Of a DNA stretch of 43,025 bases, positions 26,393 to 33,700 are shown piece after piece. The notes beneath the pieces were generated by a model. That model did no database searches. It saw nothing but the letters and a program-made list of their open reading frames with translations, and had not been told where the DNA came from. The translations under genes were made by a program, and so were the position numbers. The stretch spans positions 1-43,025 of the forward strand of contig NZ_QZVS01000060.1 in the NCBI RefSeq assembly GCF_003602235.1. The letters run 5' to 3'. Position 1 is the stretch's first letter, and every line of letters starts with the position of its first letter. The DNA comes from Cryobacterium melibiosiphilum. Lineage in GTDB: Bacteria; Actinomycetota; Actinomycetes; Actinomycetales; Microbacteriaceae.

Positions 26393-27702
26393 GCGAAGGA
26401 GACGGCTCCGGGCTCGCCCACCAGCTGGGCGATCACGTCGAACTCGTTGAACAGCGACCAGTCCTCAACGATGCGACCCTGCTGGAAGTAGAGCTGCGAG
26501 ATGCCCCAGACGAAGGCGCGCCGGTTGGTGGGCGCGCCATAGAGGCCGAGCCCGCGGTGCGTGCCGGCGGCAGACCAGCGCACGGAGACGCTGTACCCGT
26601 CGTCGTCGTTGCCCATCCAGTAGACCTCGTCGACCGAGAGACCGAGGTCGGGGAAGGTGGCGAGCAGGTTGCGGGCCATGCCGCGCACCGCGGAACGGCC
26701 GCGGCCCTCGCGGTTGGAGGTGCCGTGCCAGCGCACCGACTGCGCGTAGAGGCGGTCGATGGCGCTGAAGTCGCGGCGGTTGTAGACGTCGTGGAACAAC
26801 GCGCGCACGGCGTGCTCCACGTTGAAGGCCCCGGCCGGCGGCAATTCGTAGCGGGTGGGTTTGCGTCCCGCGAGCAGACGGTCAACCTCGCTGAGCTGGT
26901 GGTCGTCGAGGCGTGCTCCTCCCGCGATGGCGTACGTCTGGGCGGCCTCGGTCACGTTCACACCGAGCTGCAACAGGCGGGCCGCCGTGTTGTAGAGCAC
27001 CCATTCCTCATAGAAGAGGTTCTCCTTGGAGACGCAGTTGGCGATGACCCAGATGCGAATCTCTTTGCCGGTCGGCTGGGGCGCCCATTTATAGGGGCCG
27101 GTCTGGTGGCCGATGTTGAGTGCCCGGTGCGAGGTGACGAAGCCCTGGTCTTCGTCTCCGGCCCAGATGACGTCGTCGGCGTAGTGCCGGGAGTCGGGGA
27201 AGGCGTTGATCGTGGCGATGGTTCCTTCGACGACGGCCTCGACGCCGTACTTCCAGCCGCGGTCGTCGTGGATGCGCACCCCATTGGCGTAGGTGTCATA
27301 GATGTAGCCCACGTCCTGGTCTTCCCAGATGCGGTCGGTGACGTCGATGCAGTAGTCCACGATGTCGGTGAACCGGTCTTCGTAACCGCGCATGGGCTGA
27401 CGACGGCGGCCGGGCACCAGTCCGCGCTTGGGCTTGCCGGTGCCCGGGGCGATGGCGATGGCGAAGTCCCGCGGCATGGTGCGCGGCGGCGGGGTCGCTG
27501 AACCCTCGGGCGCCGTCGGCGCCGGCGCCTGGCTGGACCAGGTGGGTACGGATGCCTGCACCAGCGTGGTCGGTACGTCGGGCAGGCGGAACTCGGTGGC
27601 GGTGCGTGAGGCGGGGGAGTCCACCGTGGATTGGACCGGGGACTTCACGACGGGCTTGGTGTCGGTGTGCGTCGGAACGGGCAGTTGTGGAGCGGAACTC
27701 AT
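26389..27702 (-). CDS. Double SnoaL/NTF2-like protein (first paralogue)
   Basis: The 437-residue protein has an unusual first 100 residues that are Pro/Thr/Ser/Ala-rich and probably disordered. Two SnoaL-like domains then follow. The first begins near RGYEDRFTDIVDYCIDVTDRIWED and includes a region with DDVIWAGDEDQGFVTSHRA. The second, from about 300, includes HAVRALFHDVYNRRDFSAIDRLYA, WHGTSNREGRGR and FVWGISQLYFQQGRIVEDWSLF. An internal Met start (for example in PRDFAIAIAPG, 27474) would give a more normal N-terminus. It lies 48 bp after the HisD-like gene and overlaps the nitrilase gene. The paralogue is at 24401-25396. Enzymatic role unknown. Confidence 0.75.
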   Translation of the reverse strand: MSSAPQLPVPTHTDTKPVVKSPVQSTVDSPASRTATEFRLPDVPTTLVQASVPTWSSQAPAPTAPEGSATPPPRTMPRDFAIAIAPGTGKPKRGLVPGRRRQPMRGYEDRFTDIVDYCIDVTDRIWEDQDVGYIYDTYANGVRIHDDRGWKYGVEAVVEGTIATINAFPDSRHYADDVIWAGDEDQGFVTSHRALNIGHQTGPYKWAPQPTGKEIRIWVIANCVSKENLFYEEWVLYNTAARLLQLGVNVTEAAQTYAIAGGARLDDHQLSEVDRLLAGRKPTRYELPPAGAFNVEHAVRALFHDVYNRRDFSAIDRLYAQSVRWHGTSNREGRGRSAVRGMARNLLATFPDLGLSVDEVYWMGNDDDGYSVSVRWSAAGTHRGLGLYGAPTNRRAFVWGISQLYFQQGRIVEDWSLFNEFDVIAQLVGEPGAVSFA

Positions 27703-27750
27703 GGCGGGATGACTACTTTCGGTTCAAGCGTGCGGTACCGGTGGACGCGA

Positions 27751-29100
27751 TCAGAGGCTGTGCTCGAGCAGTGCCGCCTCCGGCAATTCATAGCGGGCCA
27801 GGCGCATCGTGGCGGTGGCGCTGTGGGCGCTCATTCCCTCGGAGTCACTGATGACCTGCACCGCAACGGCGAGTTCGGGGGTGGCCTCCTTCGAAATGCG
27901 CTGGTAGGTCAGGGGCTTCACGAACCGTGACGCCGACAAGCCGGCGCTGTGCTTGGCGCCGCCGGCCGTGGGCAGCGTGTGGTTCGTGCCCGCCATTCCC
28001 TTATCGGAGTATGCCACGGTGCTCCACGCACCGATGAAGAGGGAGCCGTAGTTGCGCAGCTTCTCGTGGTACCACTCGTCATCGCTCGTGATGATTTCGA
28101 GGTGCTCCGGCGCCAGGTCGTCCATCAGGGTGACCGCGGTCTCGCGGTCCTGGGCGACGGTGATGGAACCGAAGTCCCGCCACGCCGCCGTGAGGATCTC
28201 CTCGGTGGACAGGCCGGCGATCTGGCGCAGGATCGCGACGTTCACGGCCTCGGCGAGTTCCGGGGAGGTCGTCACGAGTGCGGCCGGCGAGTTGGGTCCG
28301 TGCTCGGCCTGTCCGAGCAGATCGGCGGCCACGATCTCGGGGTCGGCGGTCTCGTCGGCGAGCACCGCAACCTCGCTCGGCCCGGCGAGCAGGTCGATCG
28401 CGGCCGTGCCGAACAGCTGACGCTTGGCCTCGGCCACGAAAGCGTTTCCGGCGCCGACGAGCATGTCGACGGGCAGTTCACCGAGCAGGCCGAAGGCCAT
28501 GGCGGCCAGCGCCTGCACGCCGCCGAGCACGAAGACGCGGTCGACGCCGCTCACGTAGGCGGCGTAGACGACGGCGTCGTTGGCGCCGCCATCGGGCTGC
28601 GGCGGGCTGCAGGCGAGAACGGTGTCGACGCCGGCGGCCTTGGCCACGCCGACGGTCATGAAGGCGCTCGCAGTGAGCGGAAAGCGTCCGGCCGGAAGGT
28701 AGGCGCCGACGCGGGTGACCGGAACGTACTTGACACCGGTCACCAGTCCGGGAATCGGCTCGGTCTCGAAGTCGACCAGGCGGTTGCGCTGTTCGAGGGC
28801 GAACGCCCGGGTGCGCTCGGAGCCGAGGTCGATCGCCGCACGCAGGTCGGGAGCGAGGCGTTCACCGCTCGTGCGGATGGTCTGGGCGTCGAGCTCGAAG
28901 GAACGGCCGTCCCAGCGGTCAAGCTTTTTCGCGTAGTCGCCGATGGCGTCCATGCCGCGCTTTTCGATGTCGAGCAGCATGCGGCTGACGGTCTCGGCCA
29001 CCGCGGGATCGCGCTGGGCAGCAGGTGCGTTGACGGCCGGCGCTTTCACGGTGGTGAACGAACCGGCGAGGGACTGGAGGACTGAGGGTGTGAAGAGCAT
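27751..29100 (-). CDS. HisD-like NAD-dependent dehydrogenase (catabolic paralogue)
   Basis: The 449-residue protein belongs to the histidinol-dehydrogenase family. The zinc and catalytic positions look intact: the Gln and His of LLGQAEHGPNSPAAL (about 263), the Glu-His of LAPEHLEI (about 330), an Asp close to GMAGTNHTLPTAGG (about 365-375) and the late His of SEGMSAH (about 422). The family oxidises an alcohol in one or two NAD-dependent steps. The setting, with no his genes, argues against histidine synthesis. HpsN, which oxidises a sulfonated propanediol, is a known catabolic member, so an alcohol-to-acid oxidation of another substrate is likely. The start 29100 is chosen because a good promoter ends seven bases before it (leaderless). 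Likely first gene of the SnoaL-nitrilase operon. Confidence 0.85.
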   Translation of the reverse strand: MLFTPSVLQSLAGSFTTVKAPAVNAPAAQRDPAVAETVSRMLLDIEKRGMDAIGDYAKKLDRWDGRSFELDAQTIRTSGERLAPDLRAAIDLGSERTRAFALEQRNRLVDFETEPIPGLVTGVKYVPVTRVGAYLPAGRFPLTASAFMTVGVAKAAGVDTVLACSPPQPDGGANDAVVYAAYVSGVDRVFVLGGVQALAAMAFGLLGELPVDMLVGAGNAFVAEAKRQLFGTAAIDLLAGPSEVAVLADETADPEIVAADLLGQAEHGPNSPAALVTTSPELAEAVNVAILRQIAGLSTEEILTAAWRDFGSITVAQDRETAVTLMDDLAPEHLEIITSDDEWYHEKLRNYGSLFIGAWSTVAYSDKGMAGTNHTLPTAGGAKHSAGLSASRFVKPLTYQRISKEATPELAVAVQVISDSEGMSAHSATATMRLARYELPEAALLEHSL

Positions 29101-29107
29101 GGTTCGG

Positions 29108-29136
29108 AGTCTAGAAGCCGCCCAGACAAAGGACAA
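29108..29136 (-). promoter_or_regulatory. Promoter for a leaderless HisD-like message
   Basis: On the minus strand TTGTCC (29136-29131) and TAGACT (29113-29108) are 17 bp apart. Only seven bases separate the -10 box from the ATG at 29100, so transcription should start at or next to the A of ATG. No ribosome-binding site is visible, which agrees with a leaderless message. Confidence 0.6.
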
Positions 29137-29157
29137 TGCCAGATAAGACGTGACTCC

Positions 29158-29174
29158 CATAGCTTTTAGCTATG
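29158..29174. promoter_or_regulatory. Palindrome CATAGCT-TTT-AGCTATG, candidate operator
   Basis: Perfect 7-bp arms flank a 3-bp spacer. It lies 21 bp upstream of the -35 box of the HisD-like gene, a position suited to an activator, in the divergent region shared with the ABC importer. The LysR gene at 35366 is one possible source, but no partner is proven. Confidence 0.5.
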
Positions 29175-29327
29175 TATGTTTCCGTCACAATAACAACCGG
29201 GCGGATGCCTGGACCGGGGTCGGGCGCGCTGCGCGTACCTCTATATGCATCCGCTTTTTGATGGCCCGAGAACGCCCTCGAACGTGGGCTTTCTAAAAGT
29301 CGATTTGGTTTCAATGTGCCAAAAAAC

Positions 29328-29361
29328 TCGACAAACGAAGGCTGGGGCGCGTATACGTATA
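29328..29361 (+). promoter_or_regulatory. Putative promoter of the ABC importer with palindrome at -10
   Basis: TCGACA (29328-29333) and TATACG (29352-29357) form a weak promoter with an 18-bp spacer. The -10 overlaps the 10-bp palindrome TATACGTATA (29352-29361), whose ATACGTAT core is shared with 25455-25466. A regulator bound there would block transcription of the importer operon. Confidence 0.4.
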
Positions 29362-29404
29362 ACAAGCGAAAGTTCGATAACAAGGTCGTTGAGGAGTTTT
29401 TTTG

Positions 29405-30757
29405 ATGTCACGTTTCACAGCCCCACAATCCACACCCAGAACGCGGCGAAATCTGCGCACGGTCCTGGCGCTCGGCACCGCTACGGCAGCTCTCGCCCTC
29501 ACGGCGTGCGGGGCCGGCAGTGATATGGGTGGCGTCGGAGTCGCCTGCGACATTCCGATGCCCGAGTCGAACACCACCGTGAACGTGCTCTCCTACAACA
29601 GCCCGTCGACCGACCCCTTCACCAACGCGGTCGCCAGCGGATGCACCACCGGAACCCTCACCGTGAACGCGCCGGCCACCGACTTCGCCGGCCAGAACCA
29701 GCGGGCAACCCAGTCGATGTCGGGCACCAGCCCCAGCTACGACCTCATCGAGGTCTACGGCACCGTCTACCCGCTCTACGCGGAGCACGGCTGGATCGAC
29801 TCGCTCGACGACCAGATCGCCGCGAACGGTGACGCCCTCGGCCTCGACGACGTCGACCCGGTGCTCATGGAGCAGCTTCAGTACGAGGGCGAGCAATTCG
29901 GCATCCCCACCTTCTGGGGAACCATCATCTTCGTCTACCGCCAGGACATCTTCGATGACCTGGGACTCGACGTGCCCACGACCTACGCCGAGATGATCGC
30001 GGCGGCCGAGGCCATCACCGCCGAGACCGGCATGGTCGACCCCCTCGCGCTGCCCTTCAACTCGGCCGGCGACATCTCGACCGCCTACAACCAGGCGCTC
30101 GGTTCGCTCGGCGGCAACTGGTTCGCCGACGGCGAAGCGACGCCCACCATCGACACCCCGGAATCGATCGCGGCGCTCGACACCCTGCGTTCCACCTACC
30201 TCGCCATGAACGAGCAGTCCACCTCGTGGTCGTCGCCCGAAGTGATCACCCAGCTGCAGACCGGCCAGGCCGCCATGTCGATGCTCTTCGCCGGCCGCGT
30301 CTCGGCCCTGCTCGACGCTGACCAGACCGACCTCTTCGCCGACTTCGGTTTCGCCGTTCCCCCGTCGGTCATCGCCGGCGGCACGCCGTCGACCAGCCTC
30401 TCGGTGGACGGCTTCTCCATCGCCAGCAACACCGAGGTCGACAAAGACCTGATGTTCGAACTGCTCGGCGTGGCAACCGGTGCTGACGCCGCCGCCGAAG
30501 CGGCCGGAGCCACCATCCCGGCCCGCAACACCCAGGCCCAGGCCGCCGACCTTCCGTTCGAACCGGCCGCTCGCGCGGTGCTCGAAAGCGAACGCCCGAA
30601 CGGTCTGCCGCACCTCCCGTACATGTCCGATGTGTACGCGGGGATGGCACCCATCCTGACGCAGGTCGTCAACGGAACCATCTCGTCGACCGAGGGCGCG
30701 GCGCAGCTACAGGCCGCCGCCGTCACAGCAATCGCCGCCGCCGGTTACACGCCGTAA
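29405..30757 (+). CDS. ABC transporter sugar-binding lipoprotein (CUT1 type)
   Basis: The 450-residue protein is a family 1 extracellular solute-binding protein. A lipoprotein signal ends in LTAC (Cys35). The mature part shows MSGTSPSYDLIEVYGTVYPLYAE, FGIPTFWGTIIFVYRQDIFDDLGLDVPTTYAEM and GGNWFADGEATPTIDTPES, typical of CUT1 receptors for oligosaccharides, polyols or glycosides. GAGGAG lies eight bases before ATG 29405; a TTG directly upstream is also in frame. It is divergent from the HisD-like gene and followed by two permeases, a LacI gene and an alpha-glucosidase, so an alpha-glucoside is a likely ligand. Confidence 0.9.
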   Translation: MSRFTAPQSTPRTRRNLRTVLALGTATAALALTACGAGSDMGGVGVACDIPMPESNTTVNVLSYNSPSTDPFTNAVASGCTTGTLTVNAPATDFAGQNQRATQSMSGTSPSYDLIEVYGTVYPLYAEHGWIDSLDDQIAANGDALGLDDVDPVLMEQLQYEGEQFGIPTFWGTIIFVYRQDIFDDLGLDVPTTYAEMIAAAEAITAETGMVDPLALPFNSAGDISTAYNQALGSLGGNWFADGEATPTIDTPESIAALDTLRSTYLAMNEQSTSWSSPEVITQLQTGQAAMSMLFAGRVSALLDADQTDLFADFGFAVPPSVIAGGTPSTSLSVDGFSIASNTEVDKDLMFELLGVATGADAAAEAAGATIPARNTQAQAADLPFEPAARAVLESERPNGLPHLPYMSDVYAGMAPILTQVVNGTISSTEGAAQLQAAAVTAIAAAGYTP

Positions 30758-30852
30758 CCCGCCGCCGACCGTGGGAGGCGCGCCAATGCGCGCCTCCCAC
30801 GCAGGCAACCATCTCGATCCCCCTGGGCGTGCGCCTTCGACCGGAGACTTCT

Positions 30853-31716
30853 ATGAAACTCAAACACTTCGTCGCCTTTTCGGCGCCCGCCCTGCTGTTG
30901 ATGCTCGGTCTGCTCATGATTCCGCTGATCACAACCCTGGTCTGGAGCTTCCAGAACGTGCCCGTCGGCCAACCCGGCGTCTTCAACGGGCTGGCGAACT
31001 ATGCCGAAATCTTCAGCAGTCCCCGCTTCGGCGCCGCCACCCAGTTCACCATCGGGTTCACGATCGTCGTCACCCTGGCCAAGATCATCTGCGGCTACGG
31101 GATCGCCCTCATGCTTAATCGCATCAAACGCGGTCGCATGATCATCCTGGGGCTGCTCATGGCGTCGTACGTCGTGCCCACCGTGATCGGTGCACTCAAC
31201 TTCTCCTGGCTGTTCAACGACATCTTCGGCGGCGTCGTCAACCAGGGCCTCGCCCTGATCGGGTTGAACATCAACTGGCTCACCGAGGTGGGCCCCGCCC
31301 GCGTTCTCATCGGACTGCACGCGCTGTGGCACGAAACACCGTTCGTGATCATGGTGTTGCTGGCCGGCCTGGCCACCCTGCCCGAGGAACCGCTGGAAGC
31401 CGCGCAGCTCGACGGCGCGAACTGGTGGCAGCGCCAGCGCTACGTCGTGGTTCCCCTCCTCGGCCCGCTCTTCTCGTTCGTGCTGCTGATCAGCATCATG
31501 GACAGCCTCAAGGTCTTCGACTCCATTCGCATCATCACCCCCGCCGCGACCAGCCTCGGCACCGAGTCGCTGATGGCTTTCGTCTACCAGGTGGCGCTCG
31601 GCGAATCGTATCGACTGGGGATCGCCAGCGCCGTGAACGTGCTGACCATCATCCTCACCGTCGTTCTGCTCATCCCATTCCTGCGAATGACCTGGAAAGA
31701 GGCGCGCTCAGCATGA
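30853..31716 (+). CDS. ABC sugar transporter permease (MalF/UgpA-like)
   Basis: The 287-residue inner-membrane protein has six hydrophobic segments. The cytoplasmic EAA loop reads PEEPLEAAQLDGANWWQRQRYVVVPLLGP, which docks the ATPase. The start at 30853 follows GGAG by six bases; an upstream in-frame ATG (30829) adds only eight residues. It overlaps the next permease by ATGA. No ATPase gene is present, so a shared MsiK-type ATPase encoded elsewhere probably drives this importer, as in other Actinobacteria. Confidence 0.9.
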   Translation: MKLKHFVAFSAPALLLMLGLLMIPLITTLVWSFQNVPVGQPGVFNGLANYAEIFSSPRFGAATQFTIGFTIVVTLAKIICGYGIALMLNRIKRGRMIILGLLMASYVVPTVIGALNFSWLFNDIFGGVVNQGLALIGLNINWLTEVGPARVLIGLHALWHETPFVIMVLLAGLATLPEEPLEAAQLDGANWWQRQRYVVVPLLGPLFSFVLLISIMDSLKVFDSIRIITPAATSLGTESLMAFVYQVALGESYRLGIASAVNVLTIILTVVLLIPFLRMTWKEARSA

Positions 31717-32633
31717 CCACCACACTCGAATCCCCGACCACCAACATGTCAGCCGGACAGAGCGCGCCCCGCACCGCCGAACGTGAACGCACCCGCCGGG
31801 CGAAGAAGAACCGTGACCGCAACCTGAGCGTGACCCTCGGTCTGGTGCTCACCTTCGTGGTCGTCATGTCGCTCAGCCCCTTCGTCTGGGCCTTCCTCAC
31901 GGCCGTGAAGCCGTTCCAGGCCGCATTCACCAACCCGCCCACCTGGGTCTTCGAGCCCCAGTTCGACGCGTTCGTCGAACTCTGGCGCGGAACCCAGTTC
32001 GCATCCGTTCTGGGAAACACTTTTCTGGTGGCGGTACTCACCGTGATCGTGGCACTCTGCGTGGGGGCCCCTGCGGCCTACGCCTTCGCCCGATATGCGG
32101 GCGTCATCGGCCCGATTCTGCTCATTCTCGCCGTCGTGCTGCGCACCATTCCGCGCTTCGCCATCGTGCTGCCGTTCTACGAGGCGTCGCAGATGCTCGG
32201 AATATACGACACGAACTTCGCGCTGGTCGCGGCTCTCGTGGCCGTGAACATGCCGTTCACCCTGCTGCTGCTGATCGGATTCTTTCGCGATATCCCCAAG
32301 GAACTCGACGAGGCTGCCATGATCGATGGGTGCAGCCACTTCGGTGCATTCCGCCGCGTGATCATTCCGCTCATGGGCCCCGGGCTCGTGACGGCCGGGG
32401 TGTTCACACTACTCGTGGCTTTTCAGGAGTATCTGGTGGCGCTGACCCTGACGCAGAACAGCGCGGTCACCATTCCCGTCTTCATCGCCGCACAGAAGGG
32501 AGCCGACGACGTGTCCACCTACCAGACACTCGCAGCCGCCAGCATCCTGTTGGTCATTCCCGTTGTGTTCATCGCTATCTTCGCTCGCAAGTATCTGGTG
32601 GCGGGGCTGGGCGGCGGAGCGGTCAAGGGGTGA
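31713..32633 (+). CDS. ABC sugar transporter permease (MalG/UgpE-like)
   Basis: The 306-residue membrane protein is the second CUT1 permease. After a basic cytoplasmic N-terminus (RTRRAKKNRDR) it has six membrane segments, and the EAA loop reads PKELDEAAMIDGCSHFGAFRRVIIPLMGPG. The ATG at 31713 overlaps the stop of the first permease; the open frame upstream is not coding. A LacI-family gene begins two bases after its stop, so the regulator is co-transcribed. Confidence 0.92.
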   Translation: MTTTLESPTTNMSAGQSAPRTAERERTRRAKKNRDRNLSVTLGLVLTFVVVMSLSPFVWAFLTAVKPFQAAFTNPPTWVFEPQFDAFVELWRGTQFASVLGNTFLVAVLTVIVALCVGAPAAYAFARYAGVIGPILLILAVVLRTIPRFAIVLPFYEASQMLGIYDTNFALVAALVAVNMPFTLLLLIGFFRDIPKELDEAAMIDGCSHFGAFRRVIIPLMGPGLVTAGVFTLLVAFQEYLVALTLTQNSAVTIPVFIAAQKGADDVSTYQTLAAASILLVIPVVFIAIFARKYLVAGLGGGAVKG

Positions 32634-32635
32634 CC

Positions 32636-33637
32636 GTGTCGCGCATCACCAGCCACGATGTGGCCCGCGAGGCCCAGGTGTCGCAGGCCACCGTGTCCCG
32701 TGCGCTGCGCGGGGACCCGCAGATCTCGGCCGCGACGATCGAACGGGTGACGGCAGCCTCGGAACGCCTCGGCTATGTGCCCAGCAGCGTGGGACGCAGT
32801 CTCAGCCGGCGGGCGACCGGGCAGATCGCCGTCGTGACCGAGCTCGGCAACCTCACCTACCCCGACACGATCCCGGCCATGCACGACGAGCTGCACAACC
32901 GTGGCTATGGCATGCTGCTCATCTCCGAGCACCCGACGCGCGACAGCGACCACGCCATACTCTTCGACGGTTCGGTCGACGGCGTGATTCTCACGACCTC
33001 GCACCAGAATTCCGAGCTGCCCGCCCGGCTGCAGAAGCGCAACATCCCCTTCGTTTTTCTCAACCGCACCACTCGCGGCATTGAGGCCGACAGCGTGACG
33101 GCAGACAACGCCGGGGGAGCTCGTTCAATCGCCCAACTGTTGCTCGGCGACGGGCACACCAACATAGCCATGCTCGCCGGCCCGAGTGACCTGAGCAGCG
33201 CGGCCGATCGGGAGCGCGGATTCACCACCGCCCTGCGTAAGGACGGCATCGAAGCACTGATGCGCCCGGTCGTCCGCGGTGATCTCACCTATGAGGCCGG
33301 GCGCCTGGGCTGGGCGCAACTGGTCTCGATGCGCAACCGGCCCACCGCCGTGTTCTGCAGCGCCGACGCCGTGGCGATCGGCCTGCTCAACGCCATCGCC
33401 GAACAGGGCGAACGCGCCCACCGGCCCGCGGTCATCGGCTTCGACAACAGCCCCATCTCGGGCTGGCCGGTCTTCTCTCTCACCACCGTCGACACCCACC
33501 TCGCCGAGATGGCACGCTTGGCCAGCGCCCTGCTCGTGGAACGCATCGAGCAGCTCAGCCACGGCATCATCCCGCCGGTGCGTCGGCTGCTCGTGCCGAC
33601 TACGGTCGTGCTGCGCACCTCCCACGTTCCGGCCTGA
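32636..33637 (+). CDS. LacI-family transcriptional regulator
   Basis: The 333-residue protein has the LacI helix-turn-helix at its N-terminus (ITSHDVAREAQVSQATVSRALRG, then the hinge-helix region) and a periplasmic-binding-like sugar domain (PFVFLNRTTRGIEADSVTADN, and near the end PAVIGFDNSPISG). GTG 32636 is preferred, with AAGGGG six bases upstream; GTG 32630 in the same frame is possible. It probably represses the importer and alpha-glucosidase in the absence of the sugar. A LacI-like palindrome lies directly downstream, before the alpha-glucosidase gene. Confidence 0.93.
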   Translation: MSRITSHDVAREAQVSQATVSRALRGDPQISAATIERVTAASERLGYVPSSVGRSLSRRATGQIAVVTELGNLTYPDTIPAMHDELHNRGYGMLLISEHPTRDSDHAILFDGSVDGVILTTSHQNSELPARLQKRNIPFVFLNRTTRGIEADSVTADNAGGARSIAQLLLGDGHTNIAMLAGPSDLSSAADRERGFTTALRKDGIEALMRPVVRGDLTYEAGRLGWAQLVSMRNRPTAVFCSADAVAIGLLNAIAEQGERAHRPAVIGFDNSPISGWPVFSLTTVDTHLAEMARLASALLVERIEQLSHGIIPPVRRLLVPTTVVLRTSHVPA

Positions 33638-33656
33638 CCCACCACCCACGCCACGG

Positions 33657-33672
33657 GCGTTTCACGAAACGC
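33657..33672. promoter_or_regulatory. Candidate LacI operator before the alpha-glucosidase gene
   Basis: GCGTTTC-AC-GAAACGC has perfect 7-bp arms and a 2-bp centre, close to the TTTCRYGAAA pattern of LacI-family sites. A hairpin with a 2-base loop would be a poor terminator, which favours an operator. It lies about 30 bp before the alpha-glucosidase ATG. Confidence 0.55.
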
Positions 33673-33700
33673 ACGGCCCGCATCCGTTTGGAGAACCACC

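Noticed and set aside
27751..29100. Histidine-biosynthesis hisD
   Set aside because: The fold is right, but no other his gene is near and the operon partners are catabolic, so a paralogue with another alcohol substrate is more likely.
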